Below, piece after piece: positions 17,559 to 25,231 of a stretch of DNA of 64,000 bases. The notes below the pieces were generated by a model. That model searched no databases and was not told the origin of the DNA. It saw only the letters and a program-made list of their open reading frames with translations. Origin of the DNA: Thalassobius sp002708925 (GTDB taxonomy: Bacteria; Pseudomonadota; Alphaproteobacteria; Rhodobacterales; Rhodobacteraceae); assembly GCF_049803795.1 (NCBI RefSeq), contig NZ_JBNAGJ010000001.1, forward strand, positions 558,001-622,000, in the 5' to 3' direction. The stretch's first letter is position 1, and each line of letters begins with the position of its first letter. A program made the translations under genes and the position numbers.

Positions 17559-18465
17559 AAAACAGCCGTCTAAGCGCGCCCAACTGCCCCAGGGCAACCC
17601 CCGACAGGATCAGCAATAGCCCCCAGATCAGGCTGTTGGGCAGGGGCTCGGACAAGATCCAGGCCCCCAGGATCACCGACCAGATCGGCACCTGATAATT
17701 CACCAGCGTCATGAATGTCGGCCCGGCCGAGCGGATCACCAGCACGCGCAGCAGGTTCATCGCGGCGGTTGACACCACCCCCAGCGCCAGCAGCGCCCAG
17801 ATTGCGCTGGCCTGCGGCATCGGGGGCAGCCCTTCGGCCAGCAGGGTAAAGGGCAGGGTGATGGCGGCGGCGCTGACCATCATCATCGTGGTCAGCCCAA
17901 TCGGATCCACAGGCGGTAACCGGCGAATGGTGATCGAGTTCACAGCATAGCACACCGCCACCAGCAGGCAGGCGATCTGCCCCCATAATTCCAGATCCGC
18001 GCCTGACCCGCTCAGCCCGTCGCCGCGTACCAGACTCCACACGCCCAGGATGCCCAGCAACACACCGATCACCTTGCGCAGGCTCAGCTTTTCACCCGCG
18101 ACCATGAAATGCGCCAGCGGCAGCACAAAGATCGGCACCGCTGCCATGGCGGTCCCGGCAAACCCCGAGGTCACATGCTGTTGCCCCCAGTTCAGCAGCA
18201 AAAACGGAATGCCCGAGCTGACCGCCCCGGTCCATAAAATCTGAAGCCATGTCGGAGGGTTATCGGGATCCAGCGCCAGCCGAGCGCCCTGGTGCCACCA
18301 GAACAGCCCCAGCACGATGGCCGCCACCGTCAGCCGCGCCGTGGCCAGCCAGAAGGGCGGGATGCCCCCGGCCAGGGCGATCTCGATGATCATGAAAGTC
18401 GAGCCCCAGACAAAGCCCAGGATGCCCACCATCAACCAGCTGGATTTCGTGATATTCGGTTCCAT
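17548..18465 (-). CDS. EamA-family (DMT) transporter
   Basis: A 305-residue inner-membrane protein with ten predicted helices in two EamA repeats. The first begins GILGFVWGSTFMIIEIAL with the characteristic W-G-(S/T)-x-F motif, and the second starts near residue 148. GFAGTAMAAVPIFVLPLAHF is the typical helix 4 pattern. Substrate is unknown; relatives export amino acids, riboflavin or other metabolites. The Met at 18465 is chosen because the earlier in-frame Met at 18510 lies in the ilvC terminator hairpin. It lies 69 nt downstream of ilvC on the same strand but behind a terminator. Confidence 0.87.
   Translation of the reverse strand: MEPNITKSSWLMVGILGFVWGSTFMIIEIALAGGIPPFWLATARLTVAAIVLGLFWWHQGARLALDPDNPPTWLQILWTGAVSSGIPFLLLNWGQQHVTSGFAGTAMAAVPIFVLPLAHFMVAGEKLSLRKVIGVLLGILGVWSLVRGDGLSGSGADLELWGQIACLLVAVCYAVNSITIRRLPPVDPIGLTTMMMVSAAAITLPFTLLAEGLPPMPQASAIWALLALGVVSTAAMNLLRVLVIRSAGPTFMTLVNYQVPIWSVILGAWILSEPLPNSLIWGLLLILSGVALGQLGALRRLFFSR
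17551..17569. terminator. Shared hairpin between folP and the EamA gene
   Basis: ACGGCTG and CAGCCGT flank an AAAAA loop and contain the folP stop codon, with the EamA stop next to it. There is no clear T tract on either side, so action as a two-way terminator is only possible. Confidence 0.35.
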
Positions 18466-18483
18466 GGTCCCTCGTAAGGCAAA

Positions 18484-18508
18484 GAACCCCGGCGCAGGGC
18501 CGGGGTTC
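18484..18508 (-). terminator. Terminator of ilvC
   Basis: Read on the minus strand, GAACCCCGGC pairs with GCCGGGGTTC around a short loop and is followed by TTT. It sits 27 nt after the ilvC stop. Confidence 0.75.
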
Positions 18509-18534
18509 ATCCAGATCAGGCGATGTGCCCGGCC

Positions 18535-19557
18535 TTAGTTTTTCTCTTTATCGACCATTTTACCGGCGGAAATCCACGGCATCATGCCGCGCAGCTTGGC
18601 GCCGGTTTCTTCGATCATGTGCTCGTCATTGGCACGGCGCGAGGCTTTTAGCGTGGGCTGACCCACGGTGTTTTCCAGCATGAAGTCGCGGACGAATTTG
18701 CCCTGCTGAATGTCGTTCAGCACTTCTTTCATGGCTTTCTTGGTCTGCTCATAGGGCAGGATGCGCGGGCCGGTGACGTACTGGCCGTACTCGGCGGTGT
18801 TCGAGATCGAGTAGTCCATGTTCGCGATGCCGCCTTCGTAGATCAGGTCCACGATCAGCTTCACTTCGTGCAGACATTCGAAATAGGCCATTTCGGGCGC
18901 ATAACCGGCTTCGACCAGGGTCTCAAACCCGCAGCGGATCAGTTCAACCAGGCCACCGCACAGAACGGCTTGTTCGCCGAACAGGTCGGTTTCGCATTCT
19001 TCGCGGAAGTTGGTTTCGATGATGCCCGAACGCCCGCCACCGATGGCCGAGCAATACGACAGGCCGATTTCCAGCGCTTTGCCGGTTGCGTCGGTGTCAA
19101 CGGCGACCAGGCAGGGCACGCCGCCGCCTTTGGAATATTCGCCGCGCACGGTGTGGCCAGGGCCTTTGGGGGCCATCATGATGACGTCAACGCCGGGCTT
19201 GGGCTCGATCAGGCCGAAATGCACGTTCAGGCCGTGGGCGAATGCGATGGCGGCGCCTTCGCGGATGTTATCATGGACGTATTTTTTGTAGGTTTCGGCC
19301 TGCAATTCATCGGGCATGGTGAACATGATCAGGTCACACCAGGCGGCGGCCTCGGCGATGCCCATCACTTGCAGACCTTCGCCTTCGGCTTTCTTGGCCG
19401 AGGGAGAGCCTTCGCGCAGGGCGACGACGACGTTTTTCGCACCCGAGTCGCGCAGGTTCAGCGCGTGGGCATGGCCTTGGGAACCGTAGCCCAGGATGGC
19501 CACTTTCATGTCTTTGATCAGGTTGATGTCGCAATCGCGATCGTAATAGACGCGCAT
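18535..19557 (-). CDS. ilvC: Ketol-acid reductoisomerase (NADP+)
   Basis: A 340-residue class I KARI converting acetolactate or acetohydroxybutyrate into dihydroxy acids for valine, leucine and isoleucine synthesis. The N-terminal NADPH fold has VAILGYGSQGHAHALNLRDSG, and the knotted helical domain has GGRSGIIETNFREECETDLFGEQ (magnesium ligands in the D and E residues) and ECLHEVKLIVDLIYEGG. Length matches the short class. It is read divergently from two Lrp-family genes 131 nt away, which are natural candidates to control it. Confidence 0.97.
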   Translation of the reverse strand: MRVYYDRDCDINLIKDMKVAILGYGSQGHAHALNLRDSGAKNVVVALREGSPSAKKAEGEGLQVMGIAEAAAWCDLIMFTMPDELQAETYKKYVHDNIREGAAIAFAHGLNVHFGLIEPKPGVDVIMMAPKGPGHTVRGEYSKGGGVPCLVAVDTDATGKALEIGLSYCSAIGGGRSGIIETNFREECETDLFGEQAVLCGGLVELIRCGFETLVEAGYAPEMAYFECLHEVKLIVDLIYEGGIANMDYSISNTAEYGQYVTGPRILPYEQTKKAMKEVLNDIQQGKFVRDFMLENTVGQPTLKASRRANDEHMIEETGAKLRGMMPWISAGKMVDKEKN

Positions 19558-19688
19558 TTTGGCGTTCCTTCCTTTATGTTTCTGGGGGGATCATAGGCGG
19601 ATTGGCGGAAATCACGAGGTTAATCGCGTCACTAAATTCACAAGTTATATGCTTTTCATTCGCCATTTGTGCTATTACTGATAAATTC

Positions 19689-20144
19689 ATGCTTGATGAT
19701 CTGGATCGGCGCATTCTGCGCCATTTACAAAGCGACCCCGAACAATCCCTGCCGGATTTGGCGGATCTGTTGGGGATGACGGCCTCGCGTCTGTCGCGGC
19801 GGCTGGAGAAACTGCGTGAGGCCGGGATTTATCGCGGGCAGCGCGCGGTAATTGACTGGCGCGCGCTTGGCTTTACGGTCGAGGTGTCCCTGCGCGTCAG
19901 TCTGGACAAAACCCAGACCCGTGCCTTTGACGATTTCATCGCCGCCGCCCGCGACATCCCCGAGGTGATCGAGATTCAGACCTTTCTGGGCCGTGTCGAT
20001 GTGCGCCTGTCCGTCATCGCGCGCGATATGGCGCATTATCAGCAGGTCTACCGCGCGCAGATCCTGACCTTGCCGCATATCAACGACATCGAGGCGCTGA
20101 TGCATGTCGCCCGTATCAAATCGGACGAGACCTTGCCGCTATGA
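19689..20144 (+). CDS. Lrp/AsnC-family transcriptional regulator 1
   Basis: A 151-residue regulator: N-terminal helix-turn-helix (LDDLDRRILRHLQSDPEQSL, with LADLLGMTASRLSRRLEKL as recognition part) and a C-terminal RAM ligand domain from about 65 (VEVSLRVSL, IEIQTFLGRVDVRLSVIARD). Such proteins form octamers that sense amino acids. The ATG at 19689 is preferred to an upstream in-frame start at 19602, which would place 29 non-homologous residues ahead of the HTH. The AT-rich divergent region shared with ilvC is the likely operator zone. The next Lrp gene overlaps by 4 nt. Confidence 0.9.
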   Translation: MLDDLDRRILRHLQSDPEQSLPDLADLLGMTASRLSRRLEKLREAGIYRGQRAVIDWRALGFTVEVSLRVSLDKTQTRAFDDFIAAARDIPEVIEIQTFLGRVDVRLSVIARDMAHYQQVYRAQILTLPHINDIEALMHVARIKSDETLPL

Positions 20145-20635
20145 TTGATCTGGATGACACCGACCTGGCGATTTTGCGCGCGCTTGCGCAGGACGCCACG
20201 CAACCGGCCAGCACCCTGGGGCGGCAGCTGGGCCTGTCGCAGCCTGCCACCTGGCGGCGGATCAAACGGCTGACCCAGGCCGGCATCATCGCCGGGCGCA
20301 AACTGGACCTGGACCGCGAGAAGCTGGGCTTTGGCGTCACCGTGTTTCTGGGGGTCAAGCTGGCCACCAAGGGTCGCATCAGCCTAGAGGATTTCGAGCG
20401 CGCCGTCAGCGCCATCCCCGAAGTGCAGACGGTCGAGCACGTGCTGGGCATGTATGACTATCGCCTGCGTGTTACCGCGCGTGATATTGCCGATTTCGAA
20501 CGGGTTTTGCGGCGGCGGGTGATGGCCTTGCCCGGCGTTGGCGATGTCGAGGCCAACGTGCTGCTCAGCGAAGAGCGCAGGCCCGGTCCGTTGGGCGGCG
20601 AATGGCCCTTGGACATGGGGGCGCAACGGGGCTAA
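20141..20635 (+). CDS. Lrp/AsnC-family transcriptional regulator 2
   Basis: A 164-residue second Lrp protein whose start overlaps the stop of the first (ATGA). The HTH is at 5-55 (LDDTDLAILRALAQDATQPA, then GRQLGLSQPATWRRIKRL), followed by a RAM domain (FGVTVFLGVKL, VEHVLGMYDYRLRVTARD). Tight coupling suggests that the two proteins are made in equal amounts and may form mixed oligomers. A class V aminotransferase gene follows after 29 nt and may be in the same transcript. Confidence 0.92.
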   Translation: MIDLDDTDLAILRALAQDATQPASTLGRQLGLSQPATWRRIKRLTQAGIIAGRKLDLDREKLGFGVTVFLGVKLATKGRISLEDFERAVSAIPEVQTVEHVLGMYDYRLRVTARDIADFERVLRRRVMALPGVGDVEANVLLSEERRPGPLGGEWPLDMGAQRG

Positions 20636-20664
20636 ATCTGGTTTGACTGGATAGGAGATCTGAC

Positions 20665-21807
20665 ATGCCCGCATTGCTTGATACCGTTGACCCGGACGGG
20701 TTGCAGGAATTTTCCGTGGTCTTCACGGATCGCTCGTTGAATCATATGTCCGCGTCTTTTCAACAGGTTATGCGCGACATTTCGGACCTGTTGAAAGAGG
20801 TGTACACCGCCGATGGCGTGGCGCTGATCCCCGGAGGCGGCACCTATGGGATGGAGGCCGTCGCCCGTCAGTTCGGCCATGATGCTCATGCGATGATCGT
20901 GCGCAATGGTTGGTTTTCCTACCGCTGGAGCCAGATTTTCGAGGCCGGGGATTTCGCCGCGCAGACCACCGTGTTCAAGGCCCGTCAGACCGGCAATGGC
21001 ACGCAGTCGCCCTTTGCCCCCGCGCCCATCGAAGAGGTGACCGAGGCAATCCGCGCGGCCCGTCCCGACGTGGTGTTTGCCCCCCATGTGGAAACCAGCG
21101 CCGGGCTGATCCTGCCCGATGCGTATATCACCGCGCTGGCCAGTGCCGCGCATGAGGTGGGCGCGCTGATGGTGCTGGACTGCATCGCCAGCGGGTGTGC
21201 TTGGGTGGATATGCAGGCAACGGGCGTGGATGTGTTGATTTCGGCGCCGCAAAAGGGCTGGTCGGCCTCGCCCTCGGCCGGGCTGGTGATGATGTCTGAT
21301 CGTGCTCTGGAGCGGCTGGAGGTCACGCAATCGGACAGTTTCGCCATAGATCTAAAGAAATGGTATACGATCATGCAAGCCTATGAGGCCGGCGGGCACG
21401 CCTATCACGCGACGATGCCCACGGATGCTTTGCGCGCTTTCCGCGACACGATGGTCGAAACGCGCGACTATGGGTTTGAACGCCTGCGGGCCGCGCAGTG
21501 GCAATTGGGTGATGGGGTGCGCCAGATGCTGGCCGCGCGGGGCGTGCCTTCGGTGGCTGCTCCGGGCTTTGGCGCGCCGGGCGTGGTGGTCAGCTACACC
21601 GAGGATCCGGGCATTCAGAACGGCAGTAAATTCGCCGCAGAGGGGATGCAGATTGCTGCCGGGGTGCCTCTGGCCTGTGACGAGCCCGAGGGATTCATGA
21701 CCTTCCGCCTGGGTCTTTTCGGTCTGGACAAGCTCTATGATGTTGAGGGCACGATGGCCCGGCTGCGCGTCGTTCTTGACAAGGTGATCGGCCCCGCCGC
21801 AGGCTAG
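20665..21807 (+). CDS. Class V aminotransferase (alanine--glyoxylate type)
   Basis: A 380-residue PLP enzyme of fold type I, class V. Visible are LIPGGGTYGMEAVARQF (cofactor phosphate loop region), PHVETSAGLILP, VLDCIASGCAWVDM with the PLP Asp at LD, and the Schiff-base Lys in ISAPQKGWSASPSAGLV. The C-terminal domain contains GIQNGSKFAAEGMQIAAGVPL. Relatives include alanine-, serine- and ureidoglycine-glyoxylate aminotransferases; the specific substrate is not decided by sequence. GGAGATCTGAC precedes the start. Position behind two Lrp regulators fits amino acid metabolism. Confidence 0.85.
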   Translation: MPALLDTVDPDGLQEFSVVFTDRSLNHMSASFQQVMRDISDLLKEVYTADGVALIPGGGTYGMEAVARQFGHDAHAMIVRNGWFSYRWSQIFEAGDFAAQTTVFKARQTGNGTQSPFAPAPIEEVTEAIRAARPDVVFAPHVETSAGLILPDAYITALASAAHEVGALMVLDCIASGCAWVDMQATGVDVLISAPQKGWSASPSAGLVMMSDRALERLEVTQSDSFAIDLKKWYTIMQAYEAGGHAYHATMPTDALRAFRDTMVETRDYGFERLRAAQWQLGDGVRQMLAARGVPSVAAPGFGAPGVVVSYTEDPGIQNGSKFAAEGMQIAAGVPLACDEPEGFMTFRLGLFGLDKLYDVEGTMARLRVVLDKVIGPAAG

Positions 21808-21810
21808 GCC

Positions 21811-22278
21811 ATGCGAAAACTGATCTTACTTGTGACACATGCGGCGGCGTTGGGTGTCGGGGGGGCGCTGGGGATTTACCTGCTGCCGATCCTGACGGCC
21901 CCCGCCAGCCCCGACGCGCAGACCTTGCAGGAAATGGCGCGCGGGGCCAGCTATCGGGCGCAATTCTCGCGCGATTTGAAGGGCAGCGATTTCCTGCATT
22001 GGGGCGAGGGGACGGTTGCGGTTTCGCCGCAGCGGATCGTGCACATGGGCGCTTTGGCCCCCGGTCCGGATTACAAACTGTATCTGGTGCCAGACTTCGC
22101 CGCGGATGAGGCAGAGTTTCTGGCGCAAAAGGCCCAATCGGCGCGGGTGGGCGATGTTTCGGGCTTCGGCGGTGCGATTCTGGACATCCCCGCAGGGATC
22201 GACATCGAGGCCTATACCACCGTTGTGATCTGGTGCGAGGCCGTTGGTGAATTCATCACCGCCGCCAAATACCGTTAA
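21811..22278 (+). CDS. DM13-domain protein, membrane anchored
   Basis: A 155-residue protein with an N-terminal hydrophobic segment (residues 3-29, LILLVTHAAALGVGGALGIY) and a DM13 domain from about 50 to 155. Elements are FLHWGEGTVAV, PDYKLYLVPDF, VGDVSGFGGAILDIPAG and YTTVVIWCEAVGEFITAAKY; the final W-C pair is typical of DM13. DM13 domains are proposed to take part in redox or electron transfer steps outside the cytoplasm. It starts 4 nt after the aminotransferase stop, and its 3' end overlaps the convergent UbiH-type gene by 4 nt. Confidence 0.85.
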   Translation: MRKLILLVTHAAALGVGGALGIYLLPILTAPASPDAQTLQEMARGASYRAQFSRDLKGSDFLHWGEGTVAVSPQRIVHMGALAPGPDYKLYLVPDFAADEAEFLAQKAQSARVGDVSGFGGAILDIPAGIDIEAYTTVVIWCEAVGEFITAAKYR

Positions 22279-23474
22279 CGCGTGCCCAGCCCCATCTGCA
22301 TCATCGTCTTGCGCACCGGCGCCAGCGAGTAGATCGCATTCAGCCCGGCCGCCCGCAGATCGCGCAGAGGGCGGGCCTGCATCATCGAGGCGCGGTTCAA
22401 CAGGTCAATCCCGGTGACGCGGGCCTGGACCTCGGGGTGGCGGCGGCGGTGATATGTCTCTAGCATCTTGGCGCTGCCCAGCTGATCGGGGGCGGCCTGG
22501 GCCAGTTCCAGCAGGATGCGCATATCGCCCAGGGACATGTTCAGCCCCTGCGCGCCGATGGGCGGAACGACATGGGCGGCCTCGGCCACCAGGGCCACGC
22601 GTTCGGCATACATCCGTTCGGCCACCTGGCTGATGATTGGCCAGACCGTCCGGCGCGAGGCCAGTTTCAGCGGGCCGAACAGCGCGCAGGAGCGCTCGGT
22701 CATTGCGGCCTCGAATTCCGCGTCGGGCAGGTCGGACAGGCGTTTGACCTCGGGGCCGCGCTCCATCCAGACAATGGCCGAGGAGGGCAGGCCGTTGTAA
22801 TCGGGCAGCGGCACCAGCGTGAACGGCCCGCCCGAGCGGTGGATCTCGGTTGAGACATTTTCATGCGGAATCGGGTGGGTGACGGCAAAGGCCAGCGCCT
22901 TTTGCCCATAGCGCGTGGTTTTCACCTTCACGCCCGCCGCCTGACGCATGGGCGAGCCCCGCCCGTCTGCCGCGATCACCAGACGGGTGCGTACGGTGGT
23001 GCCATCGGTCAGCCCGACACGGGCCTCGGCCTGGCGGGTGAACAGGTTGGCGGTGCCGGTGCCGGGGCGAAAGTCCACATTGGGCAGCTCGTCCAGACGG
23101 GCCAGCATCTCGCGGCGCAGCAGCCAGTTGGGCAGGTTCCATCCAAAAGGCCGGTCCGAGATGTCAGAGGCGTTGAAATCCTTAACGATTCGAGGCTCGG
23201 GCAGGGCGCCGCCGGCATCCACGATCCGCATGATTTGCAGCGGGGCGGCGTGGGCGTCCAGCCGATCCCACAGGCCCGCGCGGTCCAGCAGGGCCTGGCT
23301 GGGCTGCAAAAACGCGGTGGTGCGCAGGTCGGATCCGGCGGCGTCACGCTGCGTGATGGGCGGGGTCGGGTCCACGCACAGAACGCTGAATCCCGCGCTG
23401 CCAAAGACGGCCGCGGCGGTCAGCCCGGCGACACCGCCGCCGGAGACCAGAATATCAAAGTCACAGATGCTCAT
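22275..23474 (-). CDS. UbiH/UbiF/Coq6-family FAD hydroxylase
   Basis: A 399-residue flavoprotein monooxygenase of the ubiquinone-synthesis hydroxylase family. Visible are the GxGxxG-like dinucleotide motif DILVSGGGVAGLTAAAVFG, the DG motif VIAADGRGSPMRQ, and the second FAD motif VALVAEAAHVVPPIGAQGLN (the usual GD-AH is EA-AH here). The C-terminal part (RASMMQARPLRDLRAAGLNA) matches the Ubi hydroxylase ending. Probable role: hydroxylation of the ubiquinone ring, position not determinable. The start is at 23474, since the seven residues encoded upstream are not conserved. Confidence 0.88.
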   Translation of the reverse strand: MSICDFDILVSGGGVAGLTAAAVFGSAGFSVLCVDPTPPITQRDAAGSDLRTTAFLQPSQALLDRAGLWDRLDAHAAPLQIMRIVDAGGALPEPRIVKDFNASDISDRPFGWNLPNWLLRREMLARLDELPNVDFRPGTGTANLFTRQAEARVGLTDGTTVRTRLVIAADGRGSPMRQAAGVKVKTTRYGQKALAFAVTHPIPHENVSTEIHRSGGPFTLVPLPDYNGLPSSAIVWMERGPEVKRLSDLPDAEFEAAMTERSCALFGPLKLASRRTVWPIISQVAERMYAERVALVAEAAHVVPPIGAQGLNMSLGDMRILLELAQAAPDQLGSAKMLETYHRRRHPEVQARVTGIDLLNRASMMQARPLRDLRAAGLNAIYSLAPVRKTMMQMGLGTR

Positions 23475-23549
23475 GTTGGATGCCTCCTGGCGCACAATCT
23501 AGTGCTGATTGCGGGGGCTTTCCAAGCGGCATCCTGTCATCCCGTCAGG

Positions 23550-23753
23550 TCAGCCTTGGGAAATGATGATCAAGATCACGTACATGACCGGCACCATGGC
23601 CAGCGCAGGGATGTAAAGCCCTGGAATCCCAAAGAAAAACACCGAGCCCCCCCAGGCGATCACAGCCAGCAGAACCACCAGCAGGATCAGGGTATCGGGG
23701 GATTTGGGCTTGGTTTCGGCGGCGGGCAGCTCGGAGGGGTCGATCGCGGTCAT
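23550..23753 (-). CDS. Small two-helix membrane protein, hypothetical
   Basis: A 67-residue protein with an acidic, Pro-rich N-terminus (residues 1-20) and two hydrophobic helices (TLILLVVLLAVIAWGGSVFF and LYIPALAMVPVMYVILIIIS) split by a GIPG turn. Coding character and third-position GC match its neighbours. No known family is recognised. It lies upstream of and on the same strand as the UbiH-type gene. Confidence 0.65.
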   Translation of the reverse strand: MTAIDPSELPAAETKPKSPDTLILLVVLLAVIAWGGSVFFFGIPGLYIPALAMVPVMYVILIIISQG

Positions 23754-23856
23754 GTCGTTGTCCTGTTCAGAATTTCAGAATGTCGGGAGCCTCCATTTAA
23801 CATTCGTAAAACTGAATAAAAGAGGCCGATTGCCGCACTGCGGCAGCCTGCCTCGG

Positions 23857-24501
23857 TTAGCGCAGACGGGACAGGAACGCGGTCAGATCGTCGGTATGGT
23901 GGTGGATATGATCGGCCGGGTGCGGATCGGGGGCCACATGCACGGTGCGCATCCCCATCGCGTGCGGCGCGGCCAGATTGCGCGGGTCGTCCTCGAACAT
24001 GGCGGCCTGGGCGGGGGACAGCCCGTCGGCTTCAAACACGCGGCGAAAGGCGTCGGGCTGCGGTTTGGGCACAAACCCGGCATGTTCCACGCCGTAAACC
24101 GCATCGAACAGCCCATCCAGCCCGCGCGCCGCCAGCACCCGCTCGGCATAGGGCGCGCTGCCATTGGTGTAGACGATCTTACGTCCGGGCAGGGCGCGGA
24201 TGTGATCGGCCAGATCGCTGTCGGGTTCCAGATGATCCAGGCTGATCTGATGCACATCGTCCAGATAGGGCAGCGGATCCAGATCGTGTTCCTGCATCAG
24301 CCCGGCCAGGGTCGTCCCATAGGTGGCCCAGTAATGGCTGCGCAGGTGGTCGGCGCGCTGCCGGTCCACCCCCAAAGAGCGCATCACATAGTCGGTCATG
24401 CGGTGCTCGATCTGGTCAAACAGGCGCGCGGCGGGGGGATAGAGCGTGTTATCCAGGTCAAATACCCAGAACGTGACGTGGCTGAAGGCTTGTTTTGGCA
24501 T
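23857..24501 (-). CDS. Pyrimidine 5'-nucleotidase-type HAD phosphatase
   Basis: A 214-residue HAD-superfamily hydrolase. Motif I is FDLDNTLYPP (nucleophile Asp at 15, acid/base Asp at 17), motif II is IVYTNGS, the Lys of motif III is in GFVPKPQPDAF, and motif IV is MFEDDPRNL. The DLDNTLYP start and the alpha-helical cap (LFDQIEHRMTDYVMRSLGV) are characteristic of the Sdt1/pyrimidine 5'-nucleotidase group that removes phosphate from UMP/CMP-like nucleotides. It is read away from the GntR gene. Confidence 0.88.
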   Translation of the reverse strand: MPKQAFSHVTFWVFDLDNTLYPPAARLFDQIEHRMTDYVMRSLGVDRQRADHLRSHYWATYGTTLAGLMQEHDLDPLPYLDDVHQISLDHLEPDSDLADHIRALPGRKIVYTNGSAPYAERVLAARGLDGLFDAVYGVEHAGFVPKPQPDAFRRVFEADGLSPAQAAMFEDDPRNLAAPHAMGMRTVHVAPDPHPADHIHHHTDDLTAFLSRLR

Positions 24502-24610
24502 GGGCAGACGCTAAAACGCCGCGACGAAAGGCGCAAGCCAATGGGGTTGATCGCGGCCAGATGTGGCGCTTACTGTGTCCGGATGCGATGGGATGGGAAA
24601 GGAACAGCCG

Positions 24611-25231
24611 GTGCACAAGGACGCATATACGCTGATACTCGAAGCGATTGATACCGGGGTCTACCGCCCCGGCGACCGGCTGGTCGAAAGCGAACTGGCG
24701 GACAGGTTCGGCGTGTCCCGCACGCCGATCCGCGAGGCGCTGCAACGGCTGGAGACGCAATCATTGCTGACGCGCGACGGGCGCAGCCTGATCGTGGCCT
24801 CGTTGGATCACAACCAGCTCAGCGAGCTATACGTGGTGCGCGCCGAGCTGGAGGGGCTGGCCGCCCGTCTGGCCGCACGCCATGCCACCCCCGAAGAGGT
24901 GCGCGTGCTGGAAGAAATGGTTGCCGAGGATCAGGCGCTGCTGGGCGATCCGGCGGCGTTGTCGCGGGCGAACCGACGGTTTCACAAGCAGATTCACCTG
25001 GCCTCGCATAACCGCTATCTGGTGCAGCAGCTGGACCTGGTGCATCGGTCCATGGCGCTGATGGCGACGACCTCGCTGGCGGCCGAAGGACGCGGAGAGG
25101 TGGCCCTGGCCGAGCATGACGCCATCGTGCGCGCGATCGGCAACGGCGATGAGAACCGGGCCTATGAGGCGCTCAAAGAGCATATCTCAAAGGCGTTCGT
25201 GACCCGGCTCAAGCTGGACGCTTCCGCCTGA
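24611..25231 (+). CDS. GntR-family regulator (FadR/FCD subfamily)
   Basis: A 206-residue transcription factor. The winged helix at 1-65 shows GVYRPGDRLVESELADRFGV and SRTPIREALQRLE. The all-helical FCD ligand domain at 75-200 shows ELYVVRAELEGLAARLAA, NRRFHKQIHLAS and AEHDAIVRAI, with the His/Asp residues that bind a metal and a carboxylate ligand. The GTG at 24611 has GGAAAGGAA upstream; an ATG at 24593 is an alternative. Its effector is unknown. The 3' end overlaps the convergent glycosyltransferase gene by 45 nt. Confidence 0.88.
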   Translation: MHKDAYTLILEAIDTGVYRPGDRLVESELADRFGVSRTPIREALQRLETQSLLTRDGRSLIVASLDHNQLSELYVVRAELEGLAARLAARHATPEEVRVLEEMVAEDQALLGDPAALSRANRRFHKQIHLASHNRYLVQQLDLVHRSMALMATTSLAAEGRGEVALAEHDAIVRAIGNGDENRAYEALKEHISKAFVTRLKLDASA

